From Pomphorhynchus laevis (taxonomy: Eukaryota; Acanthocephala; Palaeacanthocephala; Echinorhynchida; Pomphorhynchidae): DNA of 64,000 nt. Below are positions 1-14,000 of this stretch, in pieces. Every line of letters starts with the position of its first letter. The first letter of the stretch is position 1. The notes beneath the pieces are model-generated. The model saw only the letters and a list, made by a program, of their open reading frames with translations, ran no database searches and was not told the DNA's origin. The position numbers and the translations under genes were made by a program. The stretch lies in contig WNNJ02001684.1 of the NCBI GenBank assembly GCA_012934845.2, positions 62,001-126,000 on the forward strand. The letters run 5' to 3'.

Positions 1-885
1 AATTTAAAAAATAGTATTACTTGAAAATATTTAAGTAATACTTCAATACTCAAATAATAGAAATCGAACATTAAGCTTTTAAATTTTTGAAAATATTAGA
101 ATCTATTCAAGTAACAAATTAATTTCGCCTATGTAATAAACGTACCTTTCTTGTTTATTAAATTTAATATATAATTATATAAACCAGTAAAAATCGTTGG
201 TTCTTTAAGATTGTATTTTAAAACCCAAGTGAATCATATTGTTGCATATTAATGTATACAAAATAAAATATTTTGAAATGTTTTTAATATAAAATAAATA
301 TTTTTATTCTCAATTTAAATCGTTGATTAAAATATATTATATTAAACTAAAAATAAATTACTAAGAGAAAGTTTTCAAAATAAATTTATAAATATTAGAA
401 AATATTAGTATAATATTTATAATATTTATAACATAACTAAATTATATATTAATAAATATATTTATTAATATTTATAATATTAGTATAATATCAATCTTAT
501 ATTTATATAAGATTTATTAATATTACAGTCTATAAACAAATTTTGAATACATAATTATTTACTTTAAGTTTGTTATTGTATAATACAATAATATGCGTAA
601 CTAGATTATTTTAATATAATCAATAACTCTTGTAGAATAACTCTATAATCGATAACTCAATAGAACTTGTAGGCTTATATCGTAAAGATAATATTTTAAG
701 ATTTATTAAAATAAAATTTTAAATTACGAATATATTACTCAAATTTCAAAATATTATAAATTAAAAAAACTTAAAATATTACTAAAATTACTATTTGTCA
801 AAGGAAAATAAAATTATCAAGTATTGCTAAAAATTGTACAATTGCTAAATAAATGTTATTTTTTACAATTAATACAATGTTATAC

Positions 886-3370
886 ATAAAGGAGGTTCCC
901 GCAAATGGGCCCATGCATTATTACAGAACGACAAAATGCCGTAGACTTGCAAAATAATAAGTGAAATCAGTTTTTGAACACAGCGCCGAATTCGCTGTAT
1001 TGAGCTTTCATGAGGTTAATAGGGTTGGAACAGCTGGAACGCAGCGAGCGTAAACGTGCAGAAACTGAGCGTGCGATTTCAAAACTGATGTCTCGTTTCA
1101 TCTTTATGGCTAGATTGGTATAAGGACTCGTTGACCAATGCGTTAATATCTAAGCCGTGATTTTGATTAATCTTTCCGCTTCTTTGACCAGTCCTTCCAA
1201 AGTGGAGAAAATAAGAGTTATAAAAACCCCTTGTTCGACTAGAGCTATCAGCTCACTGTATTTAGCTTTCTTGAGCAGCTCGTTGTGTTTGAAGACACAC
1301 TCAGGCTTCCATGAAATGCTCGATTGAGCAGGTACAGCAAAAACATTAACGTCAAAACACGTTCGTTCAAATCAACCATCGTGCAACCGGAACAAACGAT
1401 GTCAAGGCGCGCCTTGGATCACGGGTTGTTGTTCGTTTGAAATGAAATATCTCCAGGAACCTCGGTTAGCTGAGGTTCGCTGGCTACGCAGTGAGATATG
1501 CGGCTAAGTTAGTGTGAGACGATGTCACTGACCGCATTATGCCGAATCGAAGGCATGGCTTTTCGTTTACATGATGAGGAATGAACAAGACTGATTCGAG
1601 TGCCGCAACTGCAATGGCTTATTCCAATATTAAGATCAGCGTGTCCGTACCGTGCATTCACAACATCTCTGAATTCGTTAGCAGAAAGATAAAATTTTTC
1701 ATGCTTGAGCGGAAGAGCACTTAACCACGAAGACGCTTCATTGCGAGCAGCATGTGCGATCAGATTGCTGGTTGCGGGTATCGCTAAAATCGGGACTTTA
1801 AAAAAGCGTTCTTGGTGTGACTGTGATCGTAGGTTCTTGATTTCGCAAAACATGGCTTTCAGCTTATCACTTAGGCTATCACCACCTAAACCGGAATCAT
1901 ACGTTGAAATAGTAAGTTTGAGGTTTTGCGTTCAAGTGTGGCTGTAATCGCGGGGTCTCCGATACCAACACCTCTAAATTTTACGGGCGAGCCTGATATT
2001 GACTTCCAATCATTATCGAGGTCCAAGGAGACGAAGTTTGGGATAAGCTGTGTAGTTAAGGGGTGTGACATATCAGGCCACACCGTGGCTGAACAATCAC
2101 AGGTGTGAATTATATTTGTCCTTTTAAATTGAACGGAATTGATTAATCCGGCAAAAGCGACATGAGGATCCACCTTGGCAACTGCCTCGAGACGTTGCAG
2201 CATTGTAGTCCATGTAGACAGAAGTTTTGCAGTTGCTGCATTTTTAGAATTATTGGACCCGACTGGCGTACCGAGATGATGGTTCCGTCGATGAAAATTA
2301 TATTTCGGGGTCGGTGAGTTCCGATTGATCGAGATGATGTGACAGAAGGTGTGATTGACGTGTGTTTACGAAACAGTCATTCTTTGGTCAATCGATATGA
2401 ATTACTTCCCATAATTGTTTCAAAACTTCAGAGGTTCCAACAAAGTTGGTGTCGCCTGCATCTCATTTTTGGAAGACTGAAGGGCTTTGCGTTGAATTTA
2501 TTTTATCAACGGGATAGAGGTTAGGGCAAAACCAGCCATTGCAAAACGATCGCCTTAAGTAAATCCTTTGGTCGAGTGTAAGCTGTGGCTTCCCATTATA
2601 AGTTGCGCAGGGTTTCCGTAGACATTACGAAGAGCCCGAAAAAGCGAAGGGCATACGAATTCTATGTTGTGTAATGCCAACGTTCGTTTCGTTCGGTTGA
2701 AATCATTTGTGGCGTCTATCGTCAAAAGACAGTGGTCGTCGCGACGATGTTAAACTCTTCTCTAAGTGTACTGATGGCGACTTCGATACCACCCACTTGA
2801 GAACCCTATAATTGAACGGACCTAGCGACGTCCTGAATGTCATGGAGAACAATATCTAGAATGGCCTGAATTATAAGGCCTCTGACAGTATTGCAAATTC
2901 CAATGGGGCGGATTCCTCCAGACCTTTTCTCTAAAGCAACCATACGGCAGGCAGTGAAGCGTCTAAGATTCCTGGAGTGAGCGTTTATGTTGCGACGAAA
3001 ATTGCAATTTGGAAAGTGCTTTGGCTAGGCTGAGTGAATTCGATTCAAAATCTGTGAGCATGTTACGGCATGAGCGAGCATCTAAACCGGACGGTCCTGA
3101 GCTTCCTTTGGTTTTTTACTCGATCTGATTATGTGTGTTTTATCCAGAGCATAATACTGGCTGAGATGATGTAATTTGGATCCAGGAAACGAAGTAGTCA
3201 AGAGGGTGTCAGGGTCTGGTTGTTGTGCCTCGTGGTGTAAATATTGTAGGATTGATAGTACAGATGTACCATCAATGATATGTTGTGGTTGTAGGGCTTT
3301 TTTCAATCGTATCTTTGAGCAAAGTCGTGCTCACTCTGATCTGACCGTTTGTTACTAGGCTTTGATATTA
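886..3370 (-). mobile_element. Broken reverse-transcriptase retroelement relic
   Basis: A block of clearly higher GC than its surroundings. On the minus strand it shows, in several frames, pieces of a reverse transcriptase of a kind common in cnidarian, sponge and other invertebrate genomes, followed by a Cys/His-rich C-terminal region. Order is N-terminal region near 3.3 kb, RT near 2.9 kb, C-terminus near 1.5 kb. It is broken many times and looks old. The exact order of retroelement is unresolved. The same kind of C-terminal region recurs at 51.1-52.1 kb. Confidence 0.65.
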
Positions 3371-3425
3371 CTTAACTCAGTTTCTCGGCGGAATTGGCTG
3401 GCGGGATCCGAAATTTCTTTGCAGA

Positions 3426-3470
3426 TAATGTTCGAGTAGTTGGAAATTCTTTTCAACTACTCGAACATTA
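3426..3470. repeat. Perfect inverted repeat, 17-bp arms
   Basis: Arms 3426-3442 and 3454-3470 are perfect complements around an 11-base loop, with core GTTCGAGTAGTTG. A related string, GTTCGAGTAGTGGAAA, appears at about 6205. It lies just outside the relic at 886-3370; function unknown. Confidence 0.75.
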
Positions 3471-3619
3471 GCTGGTATAGATTTAAACGAAGATGGAGAC
3501 AAGAACTGAAAATTGTGTCTCAGAATCAATAAATTAATATTAATATTAATATTCTGTGATAATAATGATTCTTTCTTCAAAATCATTTAAATAATTTAAT
3601 AGATACATATTTTTAACTT

Positions 3620-4420
3620 AATACTAGTTTAAACTGTATATAATTGAATCAACCCCTAAATATATTGATAAATTAAAATTATTTAAAGGTAGGGACATCT
3701 ATATTTAGATAAATAAAAGGTGCTCCAATGGGAGATAATAGTAGTACAATTATAGCTGACTTATTTTTAATCTTTATAAAATATGAATTTGTTCATAACT
3801 GTGTAAAAACTAAATCTAATAAATCTAAAAACTAAAACTAAATCTATTCATATATAAATATATGAAATATATGTTACTAAAAATAATATCAAACTGAAAA
3901 TAGTAAGATATATAAATAAACACAATAATACTAAAACTAAATTTAAATTCTTAAACAGAAAGTTTAAGATTAATACGATGGATTTCTCAAAAGGAACAAT
4001 TAGGTAAAAACAGTTTATTAATAAGAAACTCAAAGGAATTTAATAAGAAATTGACTTTTTAAATTATGACTAGATGAAATTTTAAACTAGGTTACTATAA
4101 AAATATCATCAAACAGAAAATAGTAAAATATATAAATCAACACAATAATATAAAGAATAAATTTAAACTCTTAAGTGGCAAATTTTTATGGATGGATAAT
4201 AAATAATATACTTTGTATTAGAATAAGATACTATATAATCAAATTTCATCATAGGAAATACGCCATTAGCATGTGTTTTGTCCCGCTGCTAGGTACGGTC
4301 TATGAATAGGATCCGAAACATGATAAGATATCAGTTCTCCCTTATGATCTCTAACCCTTGTTCGAATATGTCGTCTGTTATTTATTAATCAATTCATAAT
4401 AATGAACTAATATTTTAATT
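3620..4420 (+). mobile_element. Fragmentary copy of the YIDD reverse transcriptase element
   Basis: Shares long stretches with the copy at 25.0-25.85 kb: the start of the RT part (PMGDNSSTIIADLF-like string at about 3725) and the 3' region from about 4070 on, ending with the family terminus TTATTTATTAATCAATTCAT near 4380. Several internal parts are missing, so this is a relic. Confidence 0.65.
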
Positions 4421-4609
4421 GTGCTTTCAAACAAATTGTGCTTTGTTTTTCAGATTATGCTAGCGAAATTTAAAAATAAATTTGTGTTTATTGATCCTGC
4501 AGCAAAATTCTAAAGATATAATGAACTAAAATGATGATTATCATTTTAAGTTTACATTAGCATGGGGTAATTCATAAAATCAAGATGCTATCAAGTAGCA
4601 TATTTACGA

Positions 4610-4800
4610 GTTATTTGGCGCAAATGCTTTCAGTGTTGAACCATACGAATAAATTGTAAAAATAGTGTTTGTATTAGAATATAATCAAATTTCATCGAAG
4701 TAAATAAGTCATTAGCATATATTTGGCCTCACTGCTATTTTGGGTCTAGGAATAGGTGCCGAACATAGCAGTTCCTCCTGCTGTTTAATGGAAATTAGAT
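4610..4800 (+). repeat. End fragment of the YIDD element family
   Basis: Repeats the pattern seen at 4255-4350 and 25690-25780: CATTAGCATATATTTGGCC, then GAATAGGTGCCGAAC and AGCAGTTCCTCCTG. In this copy ACTGCTAT and ATAGCAGT form an 8-bp stem around the GAATAGG core. Confidence 0.6.
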
Positions 4801-4870
4801 TTTCCTGTATGTATAAAACGCTATAAAGTATTTAAGTATACCGTAATATAATTATTAAAAATACACTTAC

Positions 4871-5070
4871 AAAAAATACGCTAGTCCACCAACAGACCAC
4901 ATATCTGTGTAAAAGCCAACGTCTTGATTGCTAACCAATTCAGGAGATGCAAAGCACGCATTATCCAAATTCACGTTAACTTCAGCGTCCGGTATTAACT
5001 TTTTAGCTAAACCGTGGTCAATAATTTTAAGATGGTCGCTTGTCCTTGTTTGGAAAACCGCACTTTCCGG
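4871..5070 (-). CDS. Twitchin exon: kinase activation segment and start of C-lobe
   Basis: Reads [59 protein letters not shown] and [11 protein letters not shown] reads DHG, PEN reads PES, and the APE-type motif is [18 protein letters not shown] is a close match to twitchin. Phase 2 donor TT|GTAAGT; the rest of the C-lobe is left of the window. Confidence 0.93.
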
Positions 5071-8000
5071 CTAAATGTGTTCGAAATTCACAATGACTCA
5101 AATGTTACTAAATTACATACATTTCTAATTGATTTGCAATGTTGCATGCATATATAATATGATTATATTATAATATTAATATAATCATATTAATATCATA
5201 TATAATTATATAATTAACAGTAAATTAATCTAATATTAATTTAATATTTTTTAAGATAATAATATTATTATCAATAATTATTAATATTACATTTTGTAAA
5301 TAATTGTTTATTATCTAAAAGTACCATTTTTATATGTAAATTGTGTATATACTTGGGTGGTAAGAAATTTATGCTACAACTTGAATTAGATTTATACTAT
5401 TAGATGACCCTAATGGCATAATATCATCTTTAAATATCTCAAAGCTATTTTACTAGCCTCGAACAACATGCGCTAGCATTTAGTGTGTTTAAATCAATTG
5501 CTATAAGATTTTATAGTGAAAACGTAGTTTAAAATTTCTGTTTTCTTTTCCTACTTGATTTGCAATAACCATAAAAATTACTCTTGTCAAATATTAAGGA
5601 TGATTATATTAACGATGATGATTATCTGAAATGCATAAGTTATGATGAGATGTAATTCATCTTATATTCATCTGATATAATGCGATGATATATTATAGTT
5701 AAAATCAAATTGTATTGACTAATTAGTCAGACCCTATTTGAAAACTCAAATGTAAGCATGATGTGAATACTAATATTTATGTGTGAAAGTTTTGAAAAAA
5801 AAATATATTCTTAGGCATTTTTATATCTTAAAAATACGACAATTAAAATTTAAAATTACGACAAAATTACTGCGCATGATCAAATGTCAAATTAAATAAC
5901 ATTATGATATTTACATACCTTCAAACTTAAATGTACACAATTATTTTCATGCATGCATGCCAAAGCTTCACATATTTGACGAATATAAGATACAATTTCC
6001 CCCTCATTTTGCGGTCCATGCACTCGATCGCTTAATTTATTTTGCAAGTCATTGCCACTGATACTAAAAATTAAATAATTGTGATTAAAATATGCTGATT
6101 ATTAAATAGAAGATGAATTTTGGCAATGGCGTAGTGAAACGTGTTAACAAAAATTAATTTAATTGAATGTACTTTTGCCATTAAGCAGTAGGCTTTCGAA
6201 AACGTTCGAGTAGTGGAAACAAGTTCTTTAATAAAAATAATATTGCAAGTCATTGCAAAATAGACAGCAGCTAATATATATTACGAGAAAATGAGAGATT
6301 TACGTGGGCATTTTTCTGTTTGTATGATGTGGCAGTCACGAATGAATCGACAAAACGATACCATGTACCGTTTCGTCATTATTTCGACTCATCGTTGCCA
6401 GATACCTCCCACTACTGGATGCAGAGGGGTTCCTCCTCTGCATCCATTAGTAAGAGGTACCTGGCACTGATGAGTCAAAATAATGACGAAACGGTACCTG
6501 GTATTGTTTTGTCGATTCTTTCGTGGCTGCCACATCATACAAACAGCTAATATATAGTTTACTAAAGCTTTACAGATAAAATTATTTACCATAATTTAAA
6601 AAGCTAATAAATATGTTCTACTTATCAGTTATCAAAACTTGATGCTTATATAAAATATAGTTAAAAATGTAATATGGTCGACGATCAATATATTTAAATA
6701 TTCAAATAATTAAAACTTCAAAGAATGCAATTTATTTTATATAATTTGCATTTATAAAGGTACTAGGATAATTTACAACCTTTTACGTTACTTCTAACGG
6801 AAAAAGTTAATTTTCCGTTAAATTATAATTTAAACAATTTAAATTTTAAATAATTAAAATGTAAATTGAGACAAATAGTAGTTGCACAGGCATTAATCAA
6901 AGTATTTGATAAGACTATAGAAAATATGGGTGACGTCATAAACAGCTATTTGCTATTTAATAAATAATGATGATAATTGCAAGCACAATCTAAAATTCCA
7001 ACCAATGGATATATTTGTATCTAATAACTAGAAATCGACATTTATCAACAATATTAGGCAACAACACGTCAATAACAATATGTCATGTATCTTGTTTTCT
7101 CAAAGCTATTTCACTTTGATATAAAAAGTAATTCCTGAGTATTTGGTAAAATGTTGTTTATTTTATCTTGCATTTTGTGCTTTTTATTTCTAATATTTTA
7201 TACATTTACTCATGTTAAACGGCGTTAAAATTACATATTTAAAATGATTTTCGTTTAGGAGCTCACGCAAGTTTATTAAAACACATTTTTCTGTTAATCA
7301 ACCTTGCGAACATTGCGAATTTTAAATAAATCACAATAATACAACATTATCTGTGGAGCATCTTGCCGGTGGAGCAAGGTGCTCCACCGTGGAGCACCTT
7401 GCCCGACGATAACCTGATATTTTAATAGATACTTATATTATCATAAAGACACTCCGTTTTTTATTAATTAAAAAAGTCAAATATTGTTTCATAAGCTAGC
7501 ATTTGTTAAACATTAATATATTTTATAATCGTAGATATTTAACAAACAAATTTATTTAATAAATAAATTTATTTATTTAATAAACAAATTTTAAAATATA
7601 TTTAAAAAACATTTAAAAAATTTAATTAATGATTTATTTATTAATAAATAATAATTAATAAAATTTATTCTTAATTAATTAACGTGTTTCCTACAATTCA
7701 GTAATAAGAATTATCTCATCGTTTTGATTGTCGAAACAGTCGTGCAATCTGAGAATATGTGGATTATCTAGCTGTGACATTATTTCAATTTCCTCCAAGT
7801 TAGCCTTTCTTTCTTTAGGTGTCTTTGATGATTTATACATTGCCATGTATGATTTTCCAGTATTTCTTTCAACTGCTCGATAAGCTTTCACGAATTGACT
7901 GCTATAAAATCAATTAAAAAATAATTGTCGATGTGCTATAATATAAACTTTATTAATATTAAATTAATTAATATAAATTTAATATATGCAATTATTGATT

Positions 8001-11000
8001 AAACATAGGGAGTGGAAGTTTTTATATAGTGCTTTTATATCTTCCATAATTCAAATTATCAATTGAAAATGCTATCATTACTCAATACTAACTTACTAAG
8101 TCATTATAAATTACATTAAATAATTTATAATATAATTCTGATAATTAATTGTATTATATGTCATTATAATTTAACGTAAATAAATTTTAATTTTATAGGT
8201 AATAGCTTATTTGCATAGCTTAATAGCTAAATTATAACTTAATAGCATATCGATAAAATATAATAATATAGAATACTAAGATATAATATTTAAGAATATA
8301 GAATATAGAATATTATATAGAATATTATATAATATTCTATATATATTTTTATAGAATATTTAAAGTTATTTGGTTATAAAAGCAATGCAATTAATATTTA
8401 AATATAATTGTAGATAAATTTATGATTTTACACATCGCATAATAATATGTGAATTTTAAATTTACACATTTAAATTTATATTGAAAATATCTATTTATTT
8501 CTTCTTAATAGTTTTATGAATTTAGAGGAACGGATAATTTTTTAAATAAAATTCACAATAATAAACAGTTTGAAATTAAAATTTTCAAAATAAACATTTT
8601 GTAATTTTCTTAAAGAAAAAGCAAATGTTTTCGAAATATCGATTTTGGAATAAAACTATTTTTAAATTTGTTTTATCTAAAAATATACAAAACATTATTT
8701 CCATAGCTTCCACTATGATCTTTAGGAAAATATCAAACTGTTTATTCATAATAAATAGTTTGTATTTTTCTTGAAGATAAAGAAACTATAAAAATAATAT
8801 TTTTTAGAATAAAAATAATTTACCTGTTTATATAAATTTATAAAATTTAAATAAAAATTTAAATATTTGTTTTTCTTATTTAATATAACTATTAGTGTTA
8901 AATGTATATATAGTACATATTAAATATATGTTTATATAATAATATTTATATATATTTTAAATATATATTTTTTGTATAAAGAAAAAGCAGTTAATATACA
9001 ATTTGTAATTTAAAGTATTCAAGAATTAATTTCTTAAAAATATTGATATTTTATAGAGCATGTATGTTTAACGTCTACCATACAGCGCGACATATAAAAA
9101 ATTAAGTAACATTAATTTAAATTAAAAATAATATAATTATTATGCTAATAAAATAAAATTAATTTGCAGTAGTAAAAATGCTATTATCTATAAAAACTTA
9201 ATATTTATTTCGCCAATTCTCAACTTCTATTTGTAAATGTAAACTTAAATTTTAAAGTTCGTTTGCTCCAATGTACACTTAAATTTTAAATTTTTTTGCT
9301 TTAATGTATACTGAAACTGCCGATTTGATATTTATACATTAAATTAATGACGTTTAATGATCATTTCGATGCTTAAGGATAATCGTTAATCGCCGATCCA
9401 TTATCATAATGATTTAAAAATAACTTGTAAAATGATTATTTAAAGGTTCTATTAATTTCCATCTTCGCACATAATTATCATAATTAAAATGATAAACTTA
9501 CATATGTCATAGGATCACATGCATAATATCGCGAATAATTTCAAATAATTAAGACATATATCAACTGAAATACGAAACTCAGAAGGCATAACTTATTGTT
9601 GATAAAAAATAATGTTGAGAGACGCTTTTCTAAGTTTAGGATAATCAAATGCATTGATAATCAGAAAAATAATAAGAGCGAATTGTATAGGAAAACTAAA
9701 TAAATAAAGTAATTTTGGTAAAAAGACAAAATAAAGGAACAAAGAAGTAAGTTTATTTTCCCTTATATCCGGTATTAGAATAGAATCGAAAACTTAAAAT
9801 GAATCAAGTTCCGTAATGTCTAATTCAGGTTTACTATTATTTATCAATAATTATTAGATAATAACAAAATATATAACTTAAGATGTGGTTAAATAGGAAA
9901 AACTGAATAAATAAAGTAATTTTGGTTAAAAGACAAAATAAAGGAACAAAGAAGTAATTTTATTTTACTTTATATCCGATACAAGAATAGGGTCAAAAAC
10001 TTAAAATGAACCAAGTTCCGTAATGGCTATTTCAGTTTTACTATTATTTTTACTATAACAATCGTTAAATAATACATTGAAGTTTTTTTTCACACCTGAA
10101 CGTTTCATTTGCATGTATGAAACGTTATGTTTCGATATATTTTTTCATAACATAAAAATGGTTGATGACAATTTGATTGAATTTGACAAAGTGTAAATGC
10201 AAAATACCTTTGAATTTCTTCGAAAATATCGTAGTAGTCGTATACATTTGATTTTTTAATTTCAGGGGATTTCACTCTGGTCGTAAATTCGGATACATCT
10301 TGTACTATAAGTAAAATAGAGCTGACATTTGTAAAATTGCTTCGATATGCTTACCGCATTTATCGTAGCTCGCTGGACGATAGCCTTCTAGATTACGTAT
10401 TATATTACCGTTTTGATCCAATCCATAAGGACTTGAATACATCACATTTCGCATTATATTTTTGTCTTTAGCATAAAAAGGATTAAATAAAACCATTAAG
10501 AATTGACGGTTTACCTGGCAAAGTGACAGCTTCAACATAGTCAGTTGGTTCTGATTGACCATTTATATTTTCACTGCGTACTCGAAACCGATATGATTTA
10601 TTTGGTGCTAGATTGTCAACGGAAAATCTTGTTCTTCTAAATACCGGAATTTGCAAAATTTAAATTTTTATGGCAAGTTAACTACATCTGAGTTGATAAT
10701 TTAAATGCTATACAAGCTAATTTAAAATAGTTATTTGTAAAAATAACTATTCAAAACTCAACGTTTAGTACAATGAGGTAATAAACACCAATAAATTGCC
10801 GATTATCCAAATTCACATTGTCAACATTTATTGTATAAATTAAACACACGCCTTAACTATTGCTGTTATTTCTAATTTTCGTTATATTGCGGTTCCCACT
10901 TATTTAAATAAAGACAATTATTTGTAAAAATGACAAAGACAATTAGAAGTAAGAGCCATATTAGGGAACGGATATTTGCAAACCAATATTTTTAAGTTAT

Positions 11001-14000
11001 TTATTTGTACGCTGTAATGTATATGATTAAAGCATTTATTTAAGTAATGAAGTAATATAATTGTATATTACTTCATTAATTGAGTAATACAGTCACTCCA
11101 ATTAATGATAATATAAATATTATTTTATATTAATGATATAATTATAATGTTTGAAAAATAATTTAAATCTTTATAATTTATTTTTTAATGTTAAACTAAA
11201 AATTTAGATTAATGCACATTATCAATAAAATTGTAAAGTATAAATATTTTAAAGAAATGATAAATTATGTTAGCAATCATTTAAGCCAGACGCGGAAGAA
11301 CAACGACAACAGTAATTACCGTTTTGTCATCACTATGACGTTTTTATATGAAATACTTTATAAATTATTGTAATATTCGAAAATTTGTGAACAATAATTT
11401 CTTATTTTGTTATTCTTCTCGATGTTTAAACGCCCTATACAATAAAAGAGCACATCGAACGTATCACTGAGTAATATTTTACATATATTTTATCCATTAA
11501 ATATTTTAAATGATACTTTAAATGATAATAATATTTGATACTAATATGTAATACGATATATTTAATCTGCAATTGTTTTTGCTTAATTGCTTTTTTAATT
11601 TTTAGATTACAATATCTCAAGAACTAAATTTAAATTAAAATACATTAAAAAATATATTAAATACTCAATATATATTCAAATATATTAAATATAATATACT
11701 ATCAATTATACTATAAATTTAAAAATTATACAATTTGCAAAATTACATATAATTATGTAATTTAAAAAATTAATATTATGCAAAAATATTACATAACCAT
11801 ATCATTTAAATTGTAAATTTAGTATGTTATAATAAATAATAGTTTATAATTAGTCAAAGTAATTGCATTGTATCATGCGTTGCTTACTTGCTGAATTTAA
11901 AATTTAGTGAAATATTGAAAATCGTTTAATAAATTTTTATAATGAATAAATTATAAATATATAGTTTTCTTGATTAGTGAATTTTATCAGGGAAAGTTCT
12001 GCCTTTTCTGATAGTGCGAACAAAATTAAAAAGATTAAAATTAAACCAACAAAAAAGGAAACAATGTTCGTTGATTTTTTGAAACGAAGTAAAAATTGTA
12101 TTATTTAAAACAATTTTAAGATATTTTCATAACTACTGCTATCCTCAGTAAATCAAAAACACTGTGGTTTGTAAATTTTTGATTCGCAAGATTTCGAAAT
12201 TTGTAGGGATAAAACAATTATATACTTTTTAATTTATTTGTTCTAATTCATTTACTTACGAAAGGATAAATAAATTAATATTTTTAGCACAATATAAAAT
12301 ATATTTTACCTATCCTATTTTAAAATTATAAATTAATAAAACACGGATAAAATTTACTTCCTTAATATAATTTATTAAAATTTTTAATAAATTATAATAA
12401 ATAGATAAATTTAATAAATTATAATAAATTATTTTTAATCAATATATTGTGTTTATTAAACGATTTAAAGGTTTATTTATATCACTGAAAAACAGTATAA
12501 AATGTAAAATGTAAAAAATAAAATATGGCAGTAATATTCTAACAGCACTAATTTAATATTTTTTAACTCAGCTGTTTGAAAATAATATAACATATAATCA
12601 GAAAACTTTAATTGCATAAAAACATTAAATTGAACTTTTACATGTATGACCTATAACAATGAGTATATAACAATCACGATATAACAATACAATAATTCTA
12701 CATTGTTCTAAATCCGGTTTAATGAACCGAATTTCAGAACAAATAACTAAAATTATAACAAACAATTCTAATTAATATTATGATTTAGAAAATAATTGTT
12801 GTTTTGTTCTAAATAATTCAACATAATTTTAAAATACCTGCAAGATCCAATTTTGTGAAAAGTTTTATCTTCAGACTCAATTTCAACAACATAGTTTGTG
12901 AGTTCATCACCGCCTGTATCTATCGGTGCTGTCCATGTCAGTATGACGTGGTCATCAGATACATCAGCAACATGAAGATTACTGGGGACATCAGGCACAC
13001 CGACAACAATAACAGCCACCTTTACTTCTACTGCCCCTGCCTTATTACGGACACTCATCGTAAACTCTCCGCTGTCATCTTTATTAACCGAAGGAAGCTT
13101 TATGGATGCGTATGTATCAGATTCATCAATAATATATCGATTTTCAGAATCATCTATAACTTTTCCGTTATGAGACCATTCGATTTCAGCCGTGTCATCA
13201 CAAGCAATGGGAAGTTTTATTTCTAAACTGTTATTCTCTTGTACACTGATAGGTTCATCATACCCATCGGGAAGCTTTATTTTTGGAACACCTAAAATAT
13301 AATTTATTTGATGTTAAAATACTAAACTTAACATCTTCAAATATTAATAAACGAATTATTTTAGCTAAATTCGATTTACTGCTCTTTTGGCTCAAGAATA
13401 TTGTTAAATCAAGCACGACTAGTCTTTTTTGCACAGAACACAGTTGAATTATTTTGCAAAATTTTAAATACATTTAAAACAAATTTTTCTAAATAGTATT
13501 TCAAAACATTTAGAAATTAAATAAGGAAAAACTAACATCCGTACTATTTCTGAAGATTTATACAGTATGCTATGACCATTGGTCGATAAAAGTTAACTGC
13601 CTGCAAAATAGCCGGTTTTGATATACATTTAAAACGTAAATTTATTCTAAATAGGATTTCGAAACATTTAGAAATTAAATGAAAAAATACTAACAGTCGT
13701 ACTATTTCTATAGATTTATATAGTATGATATGACCATTGGTTGATAAAAGTTAACTGCCCGCAAAATAGCGGGTTTTGATATACATTTAAAACGTAAATT
13801 TATTCTAAATAGGATTTCGAAACATTTAGAAATTAAATGAAAAAATACTAACAGTCGTACTATTTCTATAGATTTATATAGTATGATATGACCATTGGTT
13901 GATAAAAGTTAACTGCCCGCAAAATAGCGGGTTTTGATATACATTTAAAACATAAATTTATTCTAAATAGGATTTCGAAACATTTAGAAATTAAATGAAA

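Larger units (their letters stand above)
1..4870. other. Intron of twitchin (3' part outside window)
   Basis: AT-rich sequence between the kinase exon and exons beyond the window. Positions 1-880 show only A/T-rich simple sequence. It then holds a broken reverse-transcriptase relic (886-3370), a perfect hairpin (3426-3470) and fragments of the YIDD element family (3620-4420, 4610-4800). I found no further kinase exon on the minus strand here. Confidence 0.7.

Noticed and set aside
1509-2203. Minus-strand ORFs as possible host genes
   Set aside because: Their content matches the C-terminal part of a retroelement RT relic, in more than one frame.
6320-6592. Two overlapping ORFs on opposite strands
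   Set aside because: They follow from the foldback arms; both read the same palindrome.
12855-13226. 123-codon plus-strand ORF
   Set aside because: It is the antisense shadow of the Ig-Fn3 exon at 12838-13291, which has clear domain motifs and in-frame splice borders.
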